Origin: Bacteroidia bacterium | GTDB lineage: Bacteria; Bacteroidota; Bacteroidia; J057 | Length of the DNA stretch: 64,000 nucleotides | Reading direction: 5' to 3' | Assembly (NCBI GenBank): GCA_019695295.1 | Contig: JAIBAH010000003.1 | Location: 1-64,000, forward strand | Shown: in pieces, positions 26,108 through 34,418 of the stretch | Position numbering within the stretch: the first letter of the stretch is position 1 | Layout: the number at the start of each line of letters is the position of its first letter | Translations under genes and position numbers: made by a program | The notes under the pieces: model-generated | What the model saw: the letters and a program-made list of their open reading frames with translations, nothing else | What the model was told of the DNA's origin: nothing | Database searches by the model: none

Positions 26108-27994
26108 ATGAATCAGGATATACGTATCATATTGGAAAAATTAGAGTATTGCTTGAAAAACGATACTTATGAAGGTCTTGAAACTCAAAGTATTGAGTTA
26201 AAGCCCTCATTACCGAATGTAAAAGGAAAAGAAGCAAAATCTATTTACCAAAGCATTAATGCATTTTTAAATACTAAAGGGGGAATTATTATCATTGGCA
26301 TAAAAGACTGGAATAATAAAACCCCCAAACGATATGAATTAAAGGGCTATATTGAGGAATATGAAAATCCATTAAAAGCGGTCGAACAAAAATTTACTAT
26401 CTTCAGAAATTCAGCAGAATATAAAAATATAAGCAATTATCTTCAATATGAAATCATTGATTTTTTATCTCAAAGAATCTGTATCCTTTATGTAAATGAG
26501 TTACCGGAAGATGAGAAGTTTGTATATTTTGAGCAGGTTGCATATAAAAGAGTCCTGACCGGCGACACAGAAATTCAGGCAGACGAAATAGAGAAACACG
26601 AAGCTTACAAAGAAGAGCTCAAAGGACGAAGGGAACTATTGCCTGTAGAGGGTGCAACGATTGAAGATATCAGCATCGATAAAATCAATGACTATATCTA
26701 CCAAATCAACCGTAGAAACCAACTCCATAATACCAAACCTAATCTTGAGTCGGCTATCCCGTTTCTGATACAAAAAATGTTTCTTCTCAAAGCTACAGAA
26801 CAACCCACGGTATTGGGAATGTTGGTGTGTGGAAATAATCCCGAAACTTTTTTGGGGTTAAGAGCTACAGTAAGGGTTTTTCTGCATTCAAAAATAAAGG
26901 CTGCCGACGACAAGGACCAATATACGGGGAATGTACTCGACCTGATGCGTCGTAGCCTTAGCTTTGTTCTCAAAAGCATTCAGGTGGGGGTAACGAGAGA
27001 TGAGGCAGGAAAGGATGTTGCTGAATATCCCGAAAATCTCATTAGTGAAAGTATTAATAATGCGCTTGCGCATCGGGACTATAAAATGGATGATTATGTA
27101 AGGGTGGTTGTAAGGCCCAATGAACATATAGAAATTACAAATCCGGGTTCTTTCAAAACGCAACTTGTTATTCAGGAACTCCGGCAGGATTTGCCTTTTC
27201 GCAGAATTATTCCTGCTTCCAAGCCCACTAATCCTAATCTTGCACAGGTTTTGAGTATATTTGCGAAGTGGGAGGGATTAGGAAATGGAATGGCAGGGCT
27301 CGTAAGTGCAGCGCTTGAAAGCAAGACAGATGTACCCTATTATAAATTTAACACCTCCGATTCTCTCTCTTTGTATATCAATAAAGGTAAGCTCATTGAT
27401 GATTCTATAAACCTTATTTTTGAAATTTATGAGGGCTATATACGCAAAAAACTCAAAGGAAATCCCTTCTCAAATGCAATGAAAGAAGCCTTTGCCTACC
27501 TCTATAAATCTCAACTACTGAATCAGAAAGGCTACTATACCATATTACTGACTTCTGATAATAACCACGAAGACGCAATCGAAAATCTCTGCTCTGCCGG
27601 TTTAATCTACAGACACCCCAAAAGTCCGGTTTATCATGATGTATTTATGGTCGATAATGCCTTTATTCAAACGCATTTTGGAGAGAAAATGCTTGAGGTA
27701 TTTGGGATAGAGTACGAGAGGTTAAATCCTGAACAGCAGAGTTTATTGCAACTCATTTATCAATACAATACCTTTAACGAAACCGGCAAAATAACTGCCA
27801 ATAAAGCCGGAAATATCCTTTGGTTTAGAAAACATAAATTTGTAGCCAACCAAAAAGAATACGACGCATTCAAACGTAAAATACGTACACAATTTAATCA
27901 GTTGGAAATAAAAAAATTTATCACCCGGGAAGGGAAAAGTGTGCATACGCATTATATGATTAATTCGGACTTTCTTAAAAACAGGCTTTTTTAG
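26108..27994 (+). CDS. AlbA_2/Schlafen-type ATP-binding protein
   Basis: A 628-residue cytosolic protein. Residues ~10-130 fit the AlbA_2 (Schlafen-like) domain: TQSIELKPSLPN, then SINAFLNTKGGIIIIGIKD. Residues ~300-400 fit the GHKL-type ATPase part of COG2865 proteins: NLISESINNALAHRDYKMDD, VVVRPNEHIEITNPGSF, and the G-rich EGLGNGMAGL. The C-terminal ~200 residues look like a winged-helix-containing region. Known members are predicted transcriptional regulators or nucleic-acid-binding proteins, some in phage-defence loci. The site, after Roco-TIR and the TFSDS array, suggests an accessory role; this is inference. Confidence 0.8.
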   Translation: MNQDIRIILEKLEYCLKNDTYEGLETQSIELKPSLPNVKGKEAKSIYQSINAFLNTKGGIIIIGIKDWNNKTPKRYELKGYIEEYENPLKAVEQKFTIFRNSAEYKNISNYLQYEIIDFLSQRICILYVNELPEDEKFVYFEQVAYKRVLTGDTEIQADEIEKHEAYKEELKGRRELLPVEGATIEDISIDKINDYIYQINRRNQLHNTKPNLESAIPFLIQKMFLLKATEQPTVLGMLVCGNNPETFLGLRATVRVFLHSKIKAADDKDQYTGNVLDLMRRSLSFVLKSIQVGVTRDEAGKDVAEYPENLISESINNALAHRDYKMDDYVRVVVRPNEHIEITNPGSFKTQLVIQELRQDLPFRRIIPASKPTNPNLAQVLSIFAKWEGLGNGMAGLVSAALESKTDVPYYKFNTSDSLSLYINKGKLIDDSINLIFEIYEGYIRKKLKGNPFSNAMKEAFAYLYKSQLLNQKGYYTILLTSDNNHEDAIENLCSAGLIYRHPKSPVYHDVFMVDNAFIQTHFGEKMLEVFGIEYERLNPEQQSLLQLIYQYNTFNETGKITANKAGNILWFRKHKFVANQKEYDAFKRKIRTQFNQLEIKKFITREGKSVHTHYMINSDFLKNRLF

Positions 27995-27997
27995 TAC

Positions 27998-28654
27998 CTA
28001 TTCCAGTGAATAATTCCTTCCTGCCCATTTTTTACAGGGTTCTATCCATTCCGGAAGTGCCTTGAAAAGGAAGCCGTGTCTGAGGCCGGTATTCGTTTCG
28101 ATTTCTGCAAAATGCCTGATTTCGAGAGTGGATGTTTCCCGGCGTTTCAGGGCAGACGTAGCATAAGCGTCAGATTTTTCATAGATAGTGAGAATATTTC
28201 CACAAAACTGTATTTCCGGGAATTCCTGTATATCCCCCGGATTAAAACTCCCGATAAATACATAATTTACCTCCGGATTTGCCAGATACGTCGAAACATA
28301 CTGAGCGATATACCCGCCTTTGGAAGTGCCGATGACCGTAATATGATTGGCTTTTACCCCCGTTTTAAGCAGGCTGTCCACCTGAGCGGTAACCTTCCGG
28401 GCATAAGCAGAAGCGTCCGTATCAGGCGGCCTCTTTTCACTCAAAACTACAAATCCTGCACTGCTAAAGGAATCCAGAATCGCATGATATTCCACCTTCC
28501 CAAACTCCGGATGACTCACGTCCCAGTCATTATTCTCGGCAAACCGGTTATGCAGGAAAAAAATATAATCTTTTTCAGCGGAAACCTGAGCTTTACAGCT
28601 TGAGGCAAACAATACAATGAAAGCGAGCAGGGGAAAAAAACGAAGGTTTTGCAT
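27998..28654 (-). CDS. Alpha/beta-hydrolase-fold lipoprotein
   Basis: A 218-residue predicted lipoprotein (lipobox at LFASSC, Cys20). The nucleophile elbow is GTSKGG with Ser111. A histidine in LRHGFLF near the C-terminus could complete the triad, and Asp165-region residues (YEKSDAYATS) the acid. The small size and GTSKGG elbow resemble dienelactone-hydrolase-like enzymes; the substrate is unknown. It is the last of three same-strand genes with ~70-bp gaps. Confidence 0.72.
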   Translation of the reverse strand: MQNLRFFPLLAFIVLFASSCKAQVSAEKDYIFFLHNRFAENNDWDVSHPEFGKVEYHAILDSFSSAGFVVLSEKRPPDTDASAYARKVTAQVDSLLKTGVKANHITVIGTSKGGYIAQYVSTYLANPEVNYVFIGSFNPGDIQEFPEIQFCGNILTIYEKSDAYATSALKRRETSTLEIRHFAEIETNTGLRHGFLFKALPEWIEPCKKWAGRNYSLE

Positions 28655-28724
28655 ATGTTTTTTTTCTATTCAGAACGAAATAATCAGCACATTCGTATTA
28701 TTTTTTGTAATTATTCAGGTAGAT

Positions 28725-29180
28725 TTACTTTCTCACGTATTCCATGAAATACAAATCAAAGCCCTCAGCCCAGTAGTCTTTTTGAGTGTATTTCAGTACA
28801 AACCCGAATTTCTCATAGAATTTCCAGGCCAGCTGAGAAGTCCTTACAGTAACTTTCTGTACTGAGTCCACGGAAAATAATTTTTCAATCCGGAACATCA
28901 GAAGCATTCCGCCGATTCCCATTCCCTGAAAATCAGGATGTAAAATATCCCAGCTAAGATGTCCGGCAGTTAGGTCTTCAGAAAAATGAATGCCTCCGCA
29001 TCCGATTACTTTTTGCTCAAATTCTGCCACAAAATAGGCCTCCGTTTTATAATCCAGAAAAAACACAAGTTCTTTCTCTTCCTCAGGAGCAAAATATTCC
29101 GGTGTATTCAGCCTGAAAATCTCAATAATCTGCGCCTTATCTTCCGGTTTCCAGTGCCTGAGATTAACGTTTTTTTTCAT
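28725..29180 (-). CDS. GNAT-family N-acetyltransferase
   Basis: A 151-residue protein. I start it at the ATG at 29180 (MKKNVNLRHWKPEDKAQIIEIF), the usual GNAT opening; a frame from 29225 would add 15 unrelated residues. The core shows EQKVIGCGGIHF, the acetyl-CoA loop WDILHPDFQGMGIGGMLLMFRI, and TSQLAWKFYEKFGFVLKY. These transfer acetyl from acetyl-CoA to an amine; the substrate cannot be told. Confidence 0.88.
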   Translation of the reverse strand: MKKNVNLRHWKPEDKAQIIEIFRLNTPEYFAPEEEKELVFFLDYKTEAYFVAEFEQKVIGCGGIHFSEDLTAGHLSWDILHPDFQGMGIGGMLLMFRIEKLFSVDSVQKVTVRTSQLAWKFYEKFGFVLKYTQKDYWAEGFDLYFMEYVRK

Positions 29181-29252
29181 AATAGCTTTAGATTGAAATG
29201 AAGGAGTAAAAACAAATGGAATCATTCATTCTCATTATATTTAGATTGTGGA

Positions 29253-29900
29253 TTAAACAGTCAATCCTGTTTTACGGGCAATAAGGACTAAATCCGTAAC
29301 CTGATGAGTATCTGAATATTGGGTAATGACGCGGTCGGTGAAAACAATCGTACAGTGATTTTTTTTCAGTGCCGCTGTCAGATAATCCGATTGATGGTAA
29401 TGCATGAAAATCTCATCCCCGCTGCTTCCTTTTTGGTAACCTGACCGGGAATAATCGTCCTCCATCGTGCTGATATATAAAAGCCCCTCTGCTGAAAGTA
29501 AACCGGAGGCATCCTTTATCCATTGTATCGTTTCCTCCTTTGAGAGATAGGGAAAACCAAACCCGCATACAATTGCATCGTACTGTTGAGGAAGTTTTCC
29601 GATATCCCGGCAATCCATCACCTGAAACTCAGCTCCGGGATTATTGATACCGGCCAGTGTGACCATATTCGGAGCTAAATCCGTCCCTAATAATTGAAAA
29701 TCAGGACGCTTGTTTAGCAGATACTGTGAGATATTCCCCGGTCCGCAGGCAACTTCCAGCACCTGTGGATTTTCTTTCAGGATAGAATTGCAAAAGAAAT
29801 CAAGGGAAGTATGGTACAGCCCTACATCCATATATTTTTGCTGATATTCCTTCGCCAGTTTGTTGAAAATTGCTACCGCAACCGCATTTTTGTCCATCAT
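29253..29900 (-). CDS. Class I SAM-dependent methyltransferase
   Basis: A 215-residue protein. Motif I is VLEVACGPGNISQYL, the acidic strand-2 end is LLGTDLAPNMV, motif II region FQVMDCRDIGKL, then YDAIVCGFGFPYLS. Length and motifs fit the methyltransferase type 11/25 families; the substrate is unknown. It begins a minus-strand run with the acetyltransferase and the lipoprotein hydrolase. Confidence 0.88.
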   Translation of the reverse strand: MMDKNAVAVAIFNKLAKEYQQKYMDVGLYHTSLDFFCNSILKENPQVLEVACGPGNISQYLLNKRPDFQLLGTDLAPNMVTLAGINNPGAEFQVMDCRDIGKLPQQYDAIVCGFGFPYLSKEETIQWIKDASGLLSAEGLLYISTMEDDYSRSGYQKGSSGDEIFMHYHQSDYLTAALKKNHCTIVFTDRVITQYSDTHQVTDLVLIARKTGLTV

Positions 29901-30214
29901 TACGCCGGTTATTTGATTTTTTAGTGCTATTTCTGAGGGGTAAGTTTATACTTTTAATGAAAAGATTCCGAAGGAAACCCAAAAGATAAAAATCCGCAAT
30001 CCTCGTTTTAATTAAAAAATGATAAATCCGTACAATAATACCACACAATTTTGAAAAAATCAAGAGAGAATACAAGATGAGGCTTACAAACCCGCCAAAG
30101 TCAATGAAAACAGCCCTGACCCTTCCTCATTCCACGGGATTTTTTATTTATTTTTTGGGATAAAGAAAAAAGCCATAATTTTGGCATTTTACGAACCATA
30201 TTTCAATTCATCAG
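29901..30214. other. Divergent intergenic region
   Basis: This 314-bp AT-rich region lies between the minus-strand methyltransferase and the plus-strand GH3-like gene. It holds the GH3 promoter at 30151-30183. I see no convincing minus-strand promoter, no RNA gene and no coding sequence. Confidence 0.5.
30151..30183 (+). promoter_or_regulatory. Promoter of the GH3-like gene
   Basis: TTTTTTG (30151-30157), an 18-bp spacer and TAATTTTG (30176-30183) match the Bacteroidota consensus. The start codon is 31 bp downstream. Confidence 0.7.
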
Positions 30215-32761
30215 ATGACAAATAACCTGCTGCTTAAATCACTTTTTCTGGCCTGTATCATACTATGTATTCCCTGTATTGTTTCCGCACAGTTTTACCG
30301 CTATAATAATGCTGAAATAGAAGGAAAAATAGATACCCTCCTTTCTCGCATGAAGACGGAAGATAAAATCGCCTTACTGAGCGGATATAAAAACGGAAAA
30401 ATCAGGGGAATTCCGGATATCTCCTTACAGGATATTAAAACCGGCAGCTTTTATTTTTACAATTCACAGGACGAATTTGTAAATGATTATCCTGCCTCCC
30501 TTACTCTTGCAGCTGCCTGGGATACCACCCTCGCCTTCCAGTTGGGAAAACAAACCGCTCAGGCTGCCCGTAATCATGGATATGGTGCACTCACAGGACC
30601 CGACCTGAACCTGTACAGAAACGTACTCGATACCGAAAATCCCGTACACTTCAGCGAAGACGGATTTCTTTCAGGATTGATGGGTTCTGCTGTAATAAAA
30701 GGAGTTCAGTCTCAGAATGTACTATCCTTCCCTACAGGATTTGTGGCCGACTACGCCTTTTTTACCCAAAGAAATATCAGTTTCACCGCCGAGGACAGAA
30801 GCATAGAAGAAACGTACTTAGTACCTTACAGAATGGCGGTGGATAAAGGAAAAGCAGCAGGAATTGTACTGGGAGAAAATACTATCGGAAACGAAAAACT
30901 GAAACAGTCAGAACTATACATTACCGATATCCTGAAAGGAGAATGTCTGTTTGAGGGAATCGCCATTGCCAGCAGCGAAGAAGCGCAGTTCTCCGGAAGA
31001 GTCGCTTCAAGAGCCGGAATTGACCTTGAACTGCCGTTTACCCGTGCATTTCACCCGGATACACTGAAAACGCTGCTGTCAGCAGGTACGCTTACACCGG
31101 GATTACTGGATGATAAAGTCAGGCGAATCCTGAGAATGTTGTATCATTATAATCTTATTCAGGACAAAAATCTTACCAGTCAGTCACCGGTAGCGATGAG
31201 AAACCGGGATTTGCTCAATCTGAGTATCGCAAGAAACAGTATTACCTTACTGAAAAATCAGGGCATTTTACCCTTGTCTCCCGAGAAAAGCAAAAGTATT
31301 GCCATTATCGGACCCTACGGAAAATCTCAGCCCCTTTGGGATAGTGAAAATCATTCCGGGAAAAAAATCTCAGGAGAAACTACTTTTGCAGAAGCAATGA
31401 TTCTTCAGAAAGAAGCCAATACTAAAATTTATATAGAAAAAGGAGTAAAAACCCCGGATGAAATGCTCATCGGAAATGAATATTATACCACCTCCGGTTT
31501 TTTAACCTCCGGATTACAGTCAGATTATTTTGATGGAATAGAACTGGATAAGAATCCAATACTTTCTGAAATCGCCCTTACCGGAAAAATAAAACTTTCC
31601 GATAAACATTCCGGACTCAATACACACGATGGAATTGCAGCCCGCTGGACCGGAGTGATGGAAAATGCAGAAGCAGACGCATTTTTATGGTTCTGTTCCG
31701 GGAGTGATGGATGGAGAGTATATATTGATGACTCCCTCGTGATAGATGAATGGAAAGAAAGCCCTTTCCGTACCCTGAACCGGGCTATTCAATGGGACAA
31801 AGCCGGAGTTCATACACTCAAAGTCGAACATTTTAGCCGGAATACCGGAGAAGAAATCCGGTTTGGATATACTACCGGCTTCAGAAAAGACATAGAAGCC
31901 GCAACCAATGCCGCCGCTAAGTCAGAAGTAGCGATTCTGTGTCTGGGATACGATGCCATTACCGAAAAAAACGGAAGAGAGTTTGAACTGCCTTTCTTAC
32001 AGCAGGAATTGTTAAAATCCGTACTAAAGGCAAACCCCCAAGCAATACTGGTACTTCAGGGAGGAGGAACTACCAACCTGACCCCCTGGATAGACAGCCT
32101 GAAAGCACTGTTTCATATTTATTATCCTATGGCACATACAGGAGAAGCCCTTGCCGAAGTAATCATGGGACGTTTCAATCCGTCCGGGCGTTTACCCATC
32201 AGTCTGGAAAGAAACCCTCAGGATAATCCTTCCTTTTCCAGTCTGTATGATACCGACCACGACGGAAAGGTATTCTTGAGCGAAGGCTGGAAAATGGGTT
32301 ATAAAAACTATACCACAGTAGAAGACGCTCCCCAACCCCTGTTTCCCTTTGGCTTTGGGCTGAGCTATACCGACTTTGTATATACCAACCTGACCGTAGA
32401 ACCCAATAATTATACCGGAACGGGCAATCTTACCATTCGCTTTGACGTAATCAATGTCGGAAAAATGGAAGGTTCTGATGTTCCTCAGGTTTATCTTAAA
32501 GATGTACAATCCGCAAAGCCCCGGCCACTCCGCGAACTCAAGGCCTTCATGAAGCTAACCCTTAAGCCCGGAGAGTCCCGAAGCGTGAGCCTTACAATTT
32601 CGCCGGAAGAACTGGCCTATTATCATCCTGAGAAAAGACAGTGGGTAACAGAAAACGGTGTTTTTGAAATTCAACTTGGAAAAAACGCAACGGATATACA
32701 ACTCAAGGCTCCTTTTGTCTATTCCGGAGAAAAAATCTATAAAAAACGCAGAAGAAGGTAA
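30215..32761 (+). CDS. GH3-like protein with PA14 domain, catalytic residues replaced
   Basis: An 848-residue secreted protein (signal peptide ending CIPCIVSAQ). It has the complete glycoside hydrolase 3 architecture: N-terminal barrel (~30-280), second alpha/beta domain (SIAIIGPYGKS, VAILCLGYD, LVLQGGG), a PA14 insertion at ~422-550 (LQSDYFDG ... FLWFCSGSDGWRVYIDDSLVID), and a C-terminal fibronectin-III-like domain (FPFGFGLSYTDF ... DVPQVYLKD ... ELKAFMKLTLKPGESRSV). Active enzymes carry KHF and the nucleophile in GFVVSDW. Here these are TGF (174-176) and GIAIASS (248-254), so the nucleophile Asp is Ser253. It is therefore likely not a normal beta-glucosidase; sugar binding is an alternative. 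Confidence 0.85.
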   Translation: MTNNLLLKSLFLACIILCIPCIVSAQFYRYNNAEIEGKIDTLLSRMKTEDKIALLSGYKNGKIRGIPDISLQDIKTGSFYFYNSQDEFVNDYPASLTLAAAWDTTLAFQLGKQTAQAARNHGYGALTGPDLNLYRNVLDTENPVHFSEDGFLSGLMGSAVIKGVQSQNVLSFPTGFVADYAFFTQRNISFTAEDRSIEETYLVPYRMAVDKGKAAGIVLGENTIGNEKLKQSELYITDILKGECLFEGIAIASSEEAQFSGRVASRAGIDLELPFTRAFHPDTLKTLLSAGTLTPGLLDDKVRRILRMLYHYNLIQDKNLTSQSPVAMRNRDLLNLSIARNSITLLKNQGILPLSPEKSKSIAIIGPYGKSQPLWDSENHSGKKISGETTFAEAMILQKEANTKIYIEKGVKTPDEMLIGNEYYTTSGFLTSGLQSDYFDGIELDKNPILSEIALTGKIKLSDKHSGLNTHDGIAARWTGVMENAEADAFLWFCSGSDGWRVYIDDSLVIDEWKESPFRTLNRAIQWDKAGVHTLKVEHFSRNTGEEIRFGYTTGFRKDIEAATNAAAKSEVAILCLGYDAITEKNGREFELPFLQQELLKSVLKANPQAILVLQGGGTTNLTPWIDSLKALFHIYYPMAHTGEALAEVIMGRFNPSGRLPISLERNPQDNPSFSSLYDTDHDGKVFLSEGWKMGYKNYTTVEDAPQPLFPFGFGLSYTDFVYTNLTVEPNNYTGTGNLTIRFDVINVGKMEGSDVPQVYLKDVQSAKPRPLRELKAFMKLTLKPGESRSVSLTISPEELAYYHPEKRQWVTENGVFEIQLGKNATDIQLKAPFVYSGEKIYKKRRRR

Positions 32762-32771
32762 AAAATCTTCT

Positions 32772-32779
32772 TACTTTTG
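32772..32779 (+). promoter_or_regulatory. -7 element before nuoH
   Basis: TACTTTTG is a perfect -7 match 22 bp before the nuoH start. No TTG is found at the expected -33 distance. Confidence 0.35.
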
Positions 32780-32801
32780 CCTGAAATTTAATCCATAGCA
32801 T

Positions 32802-33905
32802 TTGGTATTATCCTCCGGCATATTAGTTTTGATACAGGTAGCAGCGACCTTTACCTTTATAGCATTATTTACGCTTTGGGCGGTATATGCTGAAAGGAAG
32901 GTATCTGCATGGATACAGGACAGGATTGGCCCGATGGAAGTAGGCCCTCACGGGGCATTTCAGACAGCAGCAGATATTCTTAAACTAATCCTGAAAGAAT
33001 CCATTATTCCGGCTGCGGCTCAACCTTTGTTGTTTATCGCTGCTCCAATTGTGATATTTGTGTCTGTATTTGCGGGATATGCCGCTTTGCCCGTTGGGCC
33101 GGATATTATTGCTTCTTCCTTCTCTGTCGGGGTTTTATATATCATTGCGATAATTGCAGTGGATGTGATTGGGTTATTGTCTGCCGGGTGGGGGAGTAGC
33201 AATAAATATGCACTGCTTGGCTCAGTGAGGGCTGTAGCCCAGATGATTTCCTACGAAATTCCTACCGCCTTAATCATCATCGCCACTGTAATGATGACCG
33301 GTTCTCTGAACCTACAGGTAATTGCGCTGAGACAGGGAATCTTTTCTGATGTCCCTGTTCATTTATGGGGGATGATGGATATTACCCATGTCGGCGGCTT
33401 TCTTAGCTGGAATATTGTACGTTACCCTCATTTAATACCGGCCTTCATCATCTTTTTTATCTCTACCCTTGCAGAATGTAACCGGGCACCGTTTGATTTG
33501 CCGGAAGCAGAATCAGAGTTGGTTTCCGGATTTCATGTAGAATATTCCGGTTATCGTTTTGCGGTTATCTTTCTTGCAGAATACGCTAAAATGCTTCTCG
33601 TCTGCCTGATTGGTGCGATACTCTTTTTTGGAGGCTGGAATACCCCCCTGCCCAATATCGGAAGCCTTTCCTTAGCGGAATGGACCTCAGGAACCGGTAC
33701 AATCGCTGCTACTCTGTGGGGTGTGTGCTGGCTACTGCTCAAAGGGGTTTTGCTCATCCTCCTGCAAATGTGGGTAAGATGGACCTACCCCCGCCTCCGT
33801 ATGGACCAACTTACTACTTTATGCTGGAAATACCTGATACCCGGAAGTATCCTGATTTTTTTTCTTAGTGGTATCATTCGTTTGTGGGAAGTGGGTGGTC
33901 TGTAA
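32802..33905 (+). CDS. nuoH: NADH-quinone oxidoreductase subunit H (complex I)
   Basis: NuoH is the membrane subunit of complex I next to the quinone site. The 367-residue protein has about eight membrane segments and the family signatures AERKVSAWIQDRIGPMEVGPHGAFQTAADILKL (within ~residues 30-62), YEIPTALIII, LAECNRAPFDLPEAESELVSGFHVEYSG and WVRWTYPRLRMDQL. The frame has a stop just upstream (32796) and no ATG before the first membrane segment, so the start is the TTG at 32802 or, less likely, the TTG at 32829. No other nuo gene is present in the window. The 3' end runs into the unusual repeat region. Confidence 0.93.
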   Translation: MVLSSGILVLIQVAATFTFIALFTLWAVYAERKVSAWIQDRIGPMEVGPHGAFQTAADILKLILKESIIPAAAQPLLFIAAPIVIFVSVFAGYAALPVGPDIIASSFSVGVLYIIAIIAVDVIGLLSAGWGSSNKYALLGSVRAVAQMISYEIPTALIIIATVMMTGSLNLQVIALRQGIFSDVPVHLWGMMDITHVGGFLSWNIVRYPHLIPAFIIFFISTLAECNRAPFDLPEAESELVSGFHVEYSGYRFAVIFLAEYAKMLLVCLIGAILFFGGWNTPLPNIGSLSLAEWTSGTGTIAATLWGVCWLLLKGVLLILLQMWVRWTYPRLRMDQLTTLCWKYLIPGSILIFFLSGIIRLWEVGGL

Positions 33906-34112
33906 TACGGTTGTAATAAATACATTATACTCTTTAAATTCGTATAACCCAACGGTTCCAAACGCAAACCGTACCTCAAACCAATCATCAGAATACTGTA
34001 TTTTACCATCGAATTTCCTCTCAGGATTTTTTTTCCTACTAGCAAGCTTAACCTTCTCACTCTCAATTCCGTATATGAAACCATGAGTACGAGAAATTGA
34101 AGAGGAAGGGTA
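33819..34112 (-). pseudogene. Met-less minus-strand reading frame, candidate gene remnant
   Basis: The minus strand is open for 97 codons with no start codon. It reads like a real protein: SRTHGFIYGIESEKVKLAS, then RKFDGKIQYSDDWFEVRFAF and TVGLYEFKEYNVF. The last ~28 codons overlap the 3' end of nuoH, so the natural end was probably lost. The upstream end is closed by two stops (near 34115). It could be the 3' remnant of a gene broken by rearrangement at the adjacent hairpin repeat. Family not recognised; chance openness cannot be excluded. Confidence 0.35.
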
Positions 34113-34144
34113 TTACTCTCAGGGGAGGTTTTTATTTTACGTCT

Positions 34145-34196
34145 TCTTTCGCTTATCTTTGTTGGTGTCGCTGCACTAAATACCAACAAGGGTGGA
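34145..34196. repeat. Hairpin repeat, copy A
   Basis: About 52 bp that matches 37391-37443 with a handful of differences. The core is TTGTTGGTGT, the loop TCGCTGC-like sequence with CTAAA, then ACCAACAA, which can form a ~10-bp stem (one G-T pair in this copy). It is not followed by a T tract. Confidence 0.7.
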
Positions 34197-34266
34197 AACC
34201 CCCGGTACAAATATTAGAATTTCATTAGAATGTTGCAGTATGTTTTCAAAGATGAAATATTTTTGT

Positions 34267-34274
34267 TAAATTTG
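34267..34274 (+). promoter_or_regulatory. -7 element upstream of the modular zincin gene
   Basis: TAAATTTG is a perfect -7 match, 145 bp before the gene start. No clear -33 TTG lies at 17-23 bp. The distance leaves room for the leader frame and hairpin. Confidence 0.4.
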
Positions 34275-34306
34275 CGATTAATGTTTAACAAGCTAATAAA
34301 TTTTTT

Positions 34307-34375
34307 ATGGCAACAGAGGTAAAAACCACTATTTTCAGGTTTGTGAGGGTTTCGCTGTAATCCTTACAGTGAAAC
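34307..34375 (+). promoter_or_regulatory. Leader-like short frame plus hairpin
   Basis: ATG at 34307 opens a 17-residue frame (MATEVKTTIFRFVRVSL) ending TAA at 34358-34360. Its last codons form the left arm of a hairpin: GTTTCGCTGTAA (34349-34360) pairs with TTACAGTGAAAC (34364-34375), with one G-T pair and a 3-nt loop. GGGATTTTATTATTTTT follows, so the structure could terminate or attenuate transcription before the zincin gene. It could equally be the residue of a truncated gene. Confidence 0.4.
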
Positions 34376-34418
34376 GGGATTTTATTATTTTTCACACTTA
34401 TAATTATAATGTATATAT

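Larger units (their letters stand above)
33906..34418. other. Repeat-bearing intergenic region
   Basis: A 513-bp region between nuoH and the modular zincin gene. It holds most of a Met-less minus-strand frame, a hairpin repeat (34145-34196), a -7 element (34267-34274), an 18-codon leader-like frame and a 12-bp hairpin (34349-34375). TTAGAATGTTGCAGT (near 34224) recurs with one change near 37104, upstream of the second N-terminal module. Confidence 0.6.

Noticed and set aside
20777-28000. A prophage or transposon as source of the accessory block
   Set aside because: No integrase, transposase, tRNA-adjacent attachment repeat or phage structural gene is visible around it.
32752-32772. AAGAAG/CTTCTT inverted repeat after the GH3-like gene as a terminator
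   Set aside because: The 6-bp A/T-rich stem is weak and its right arm runs into the -7 element of nuoH.
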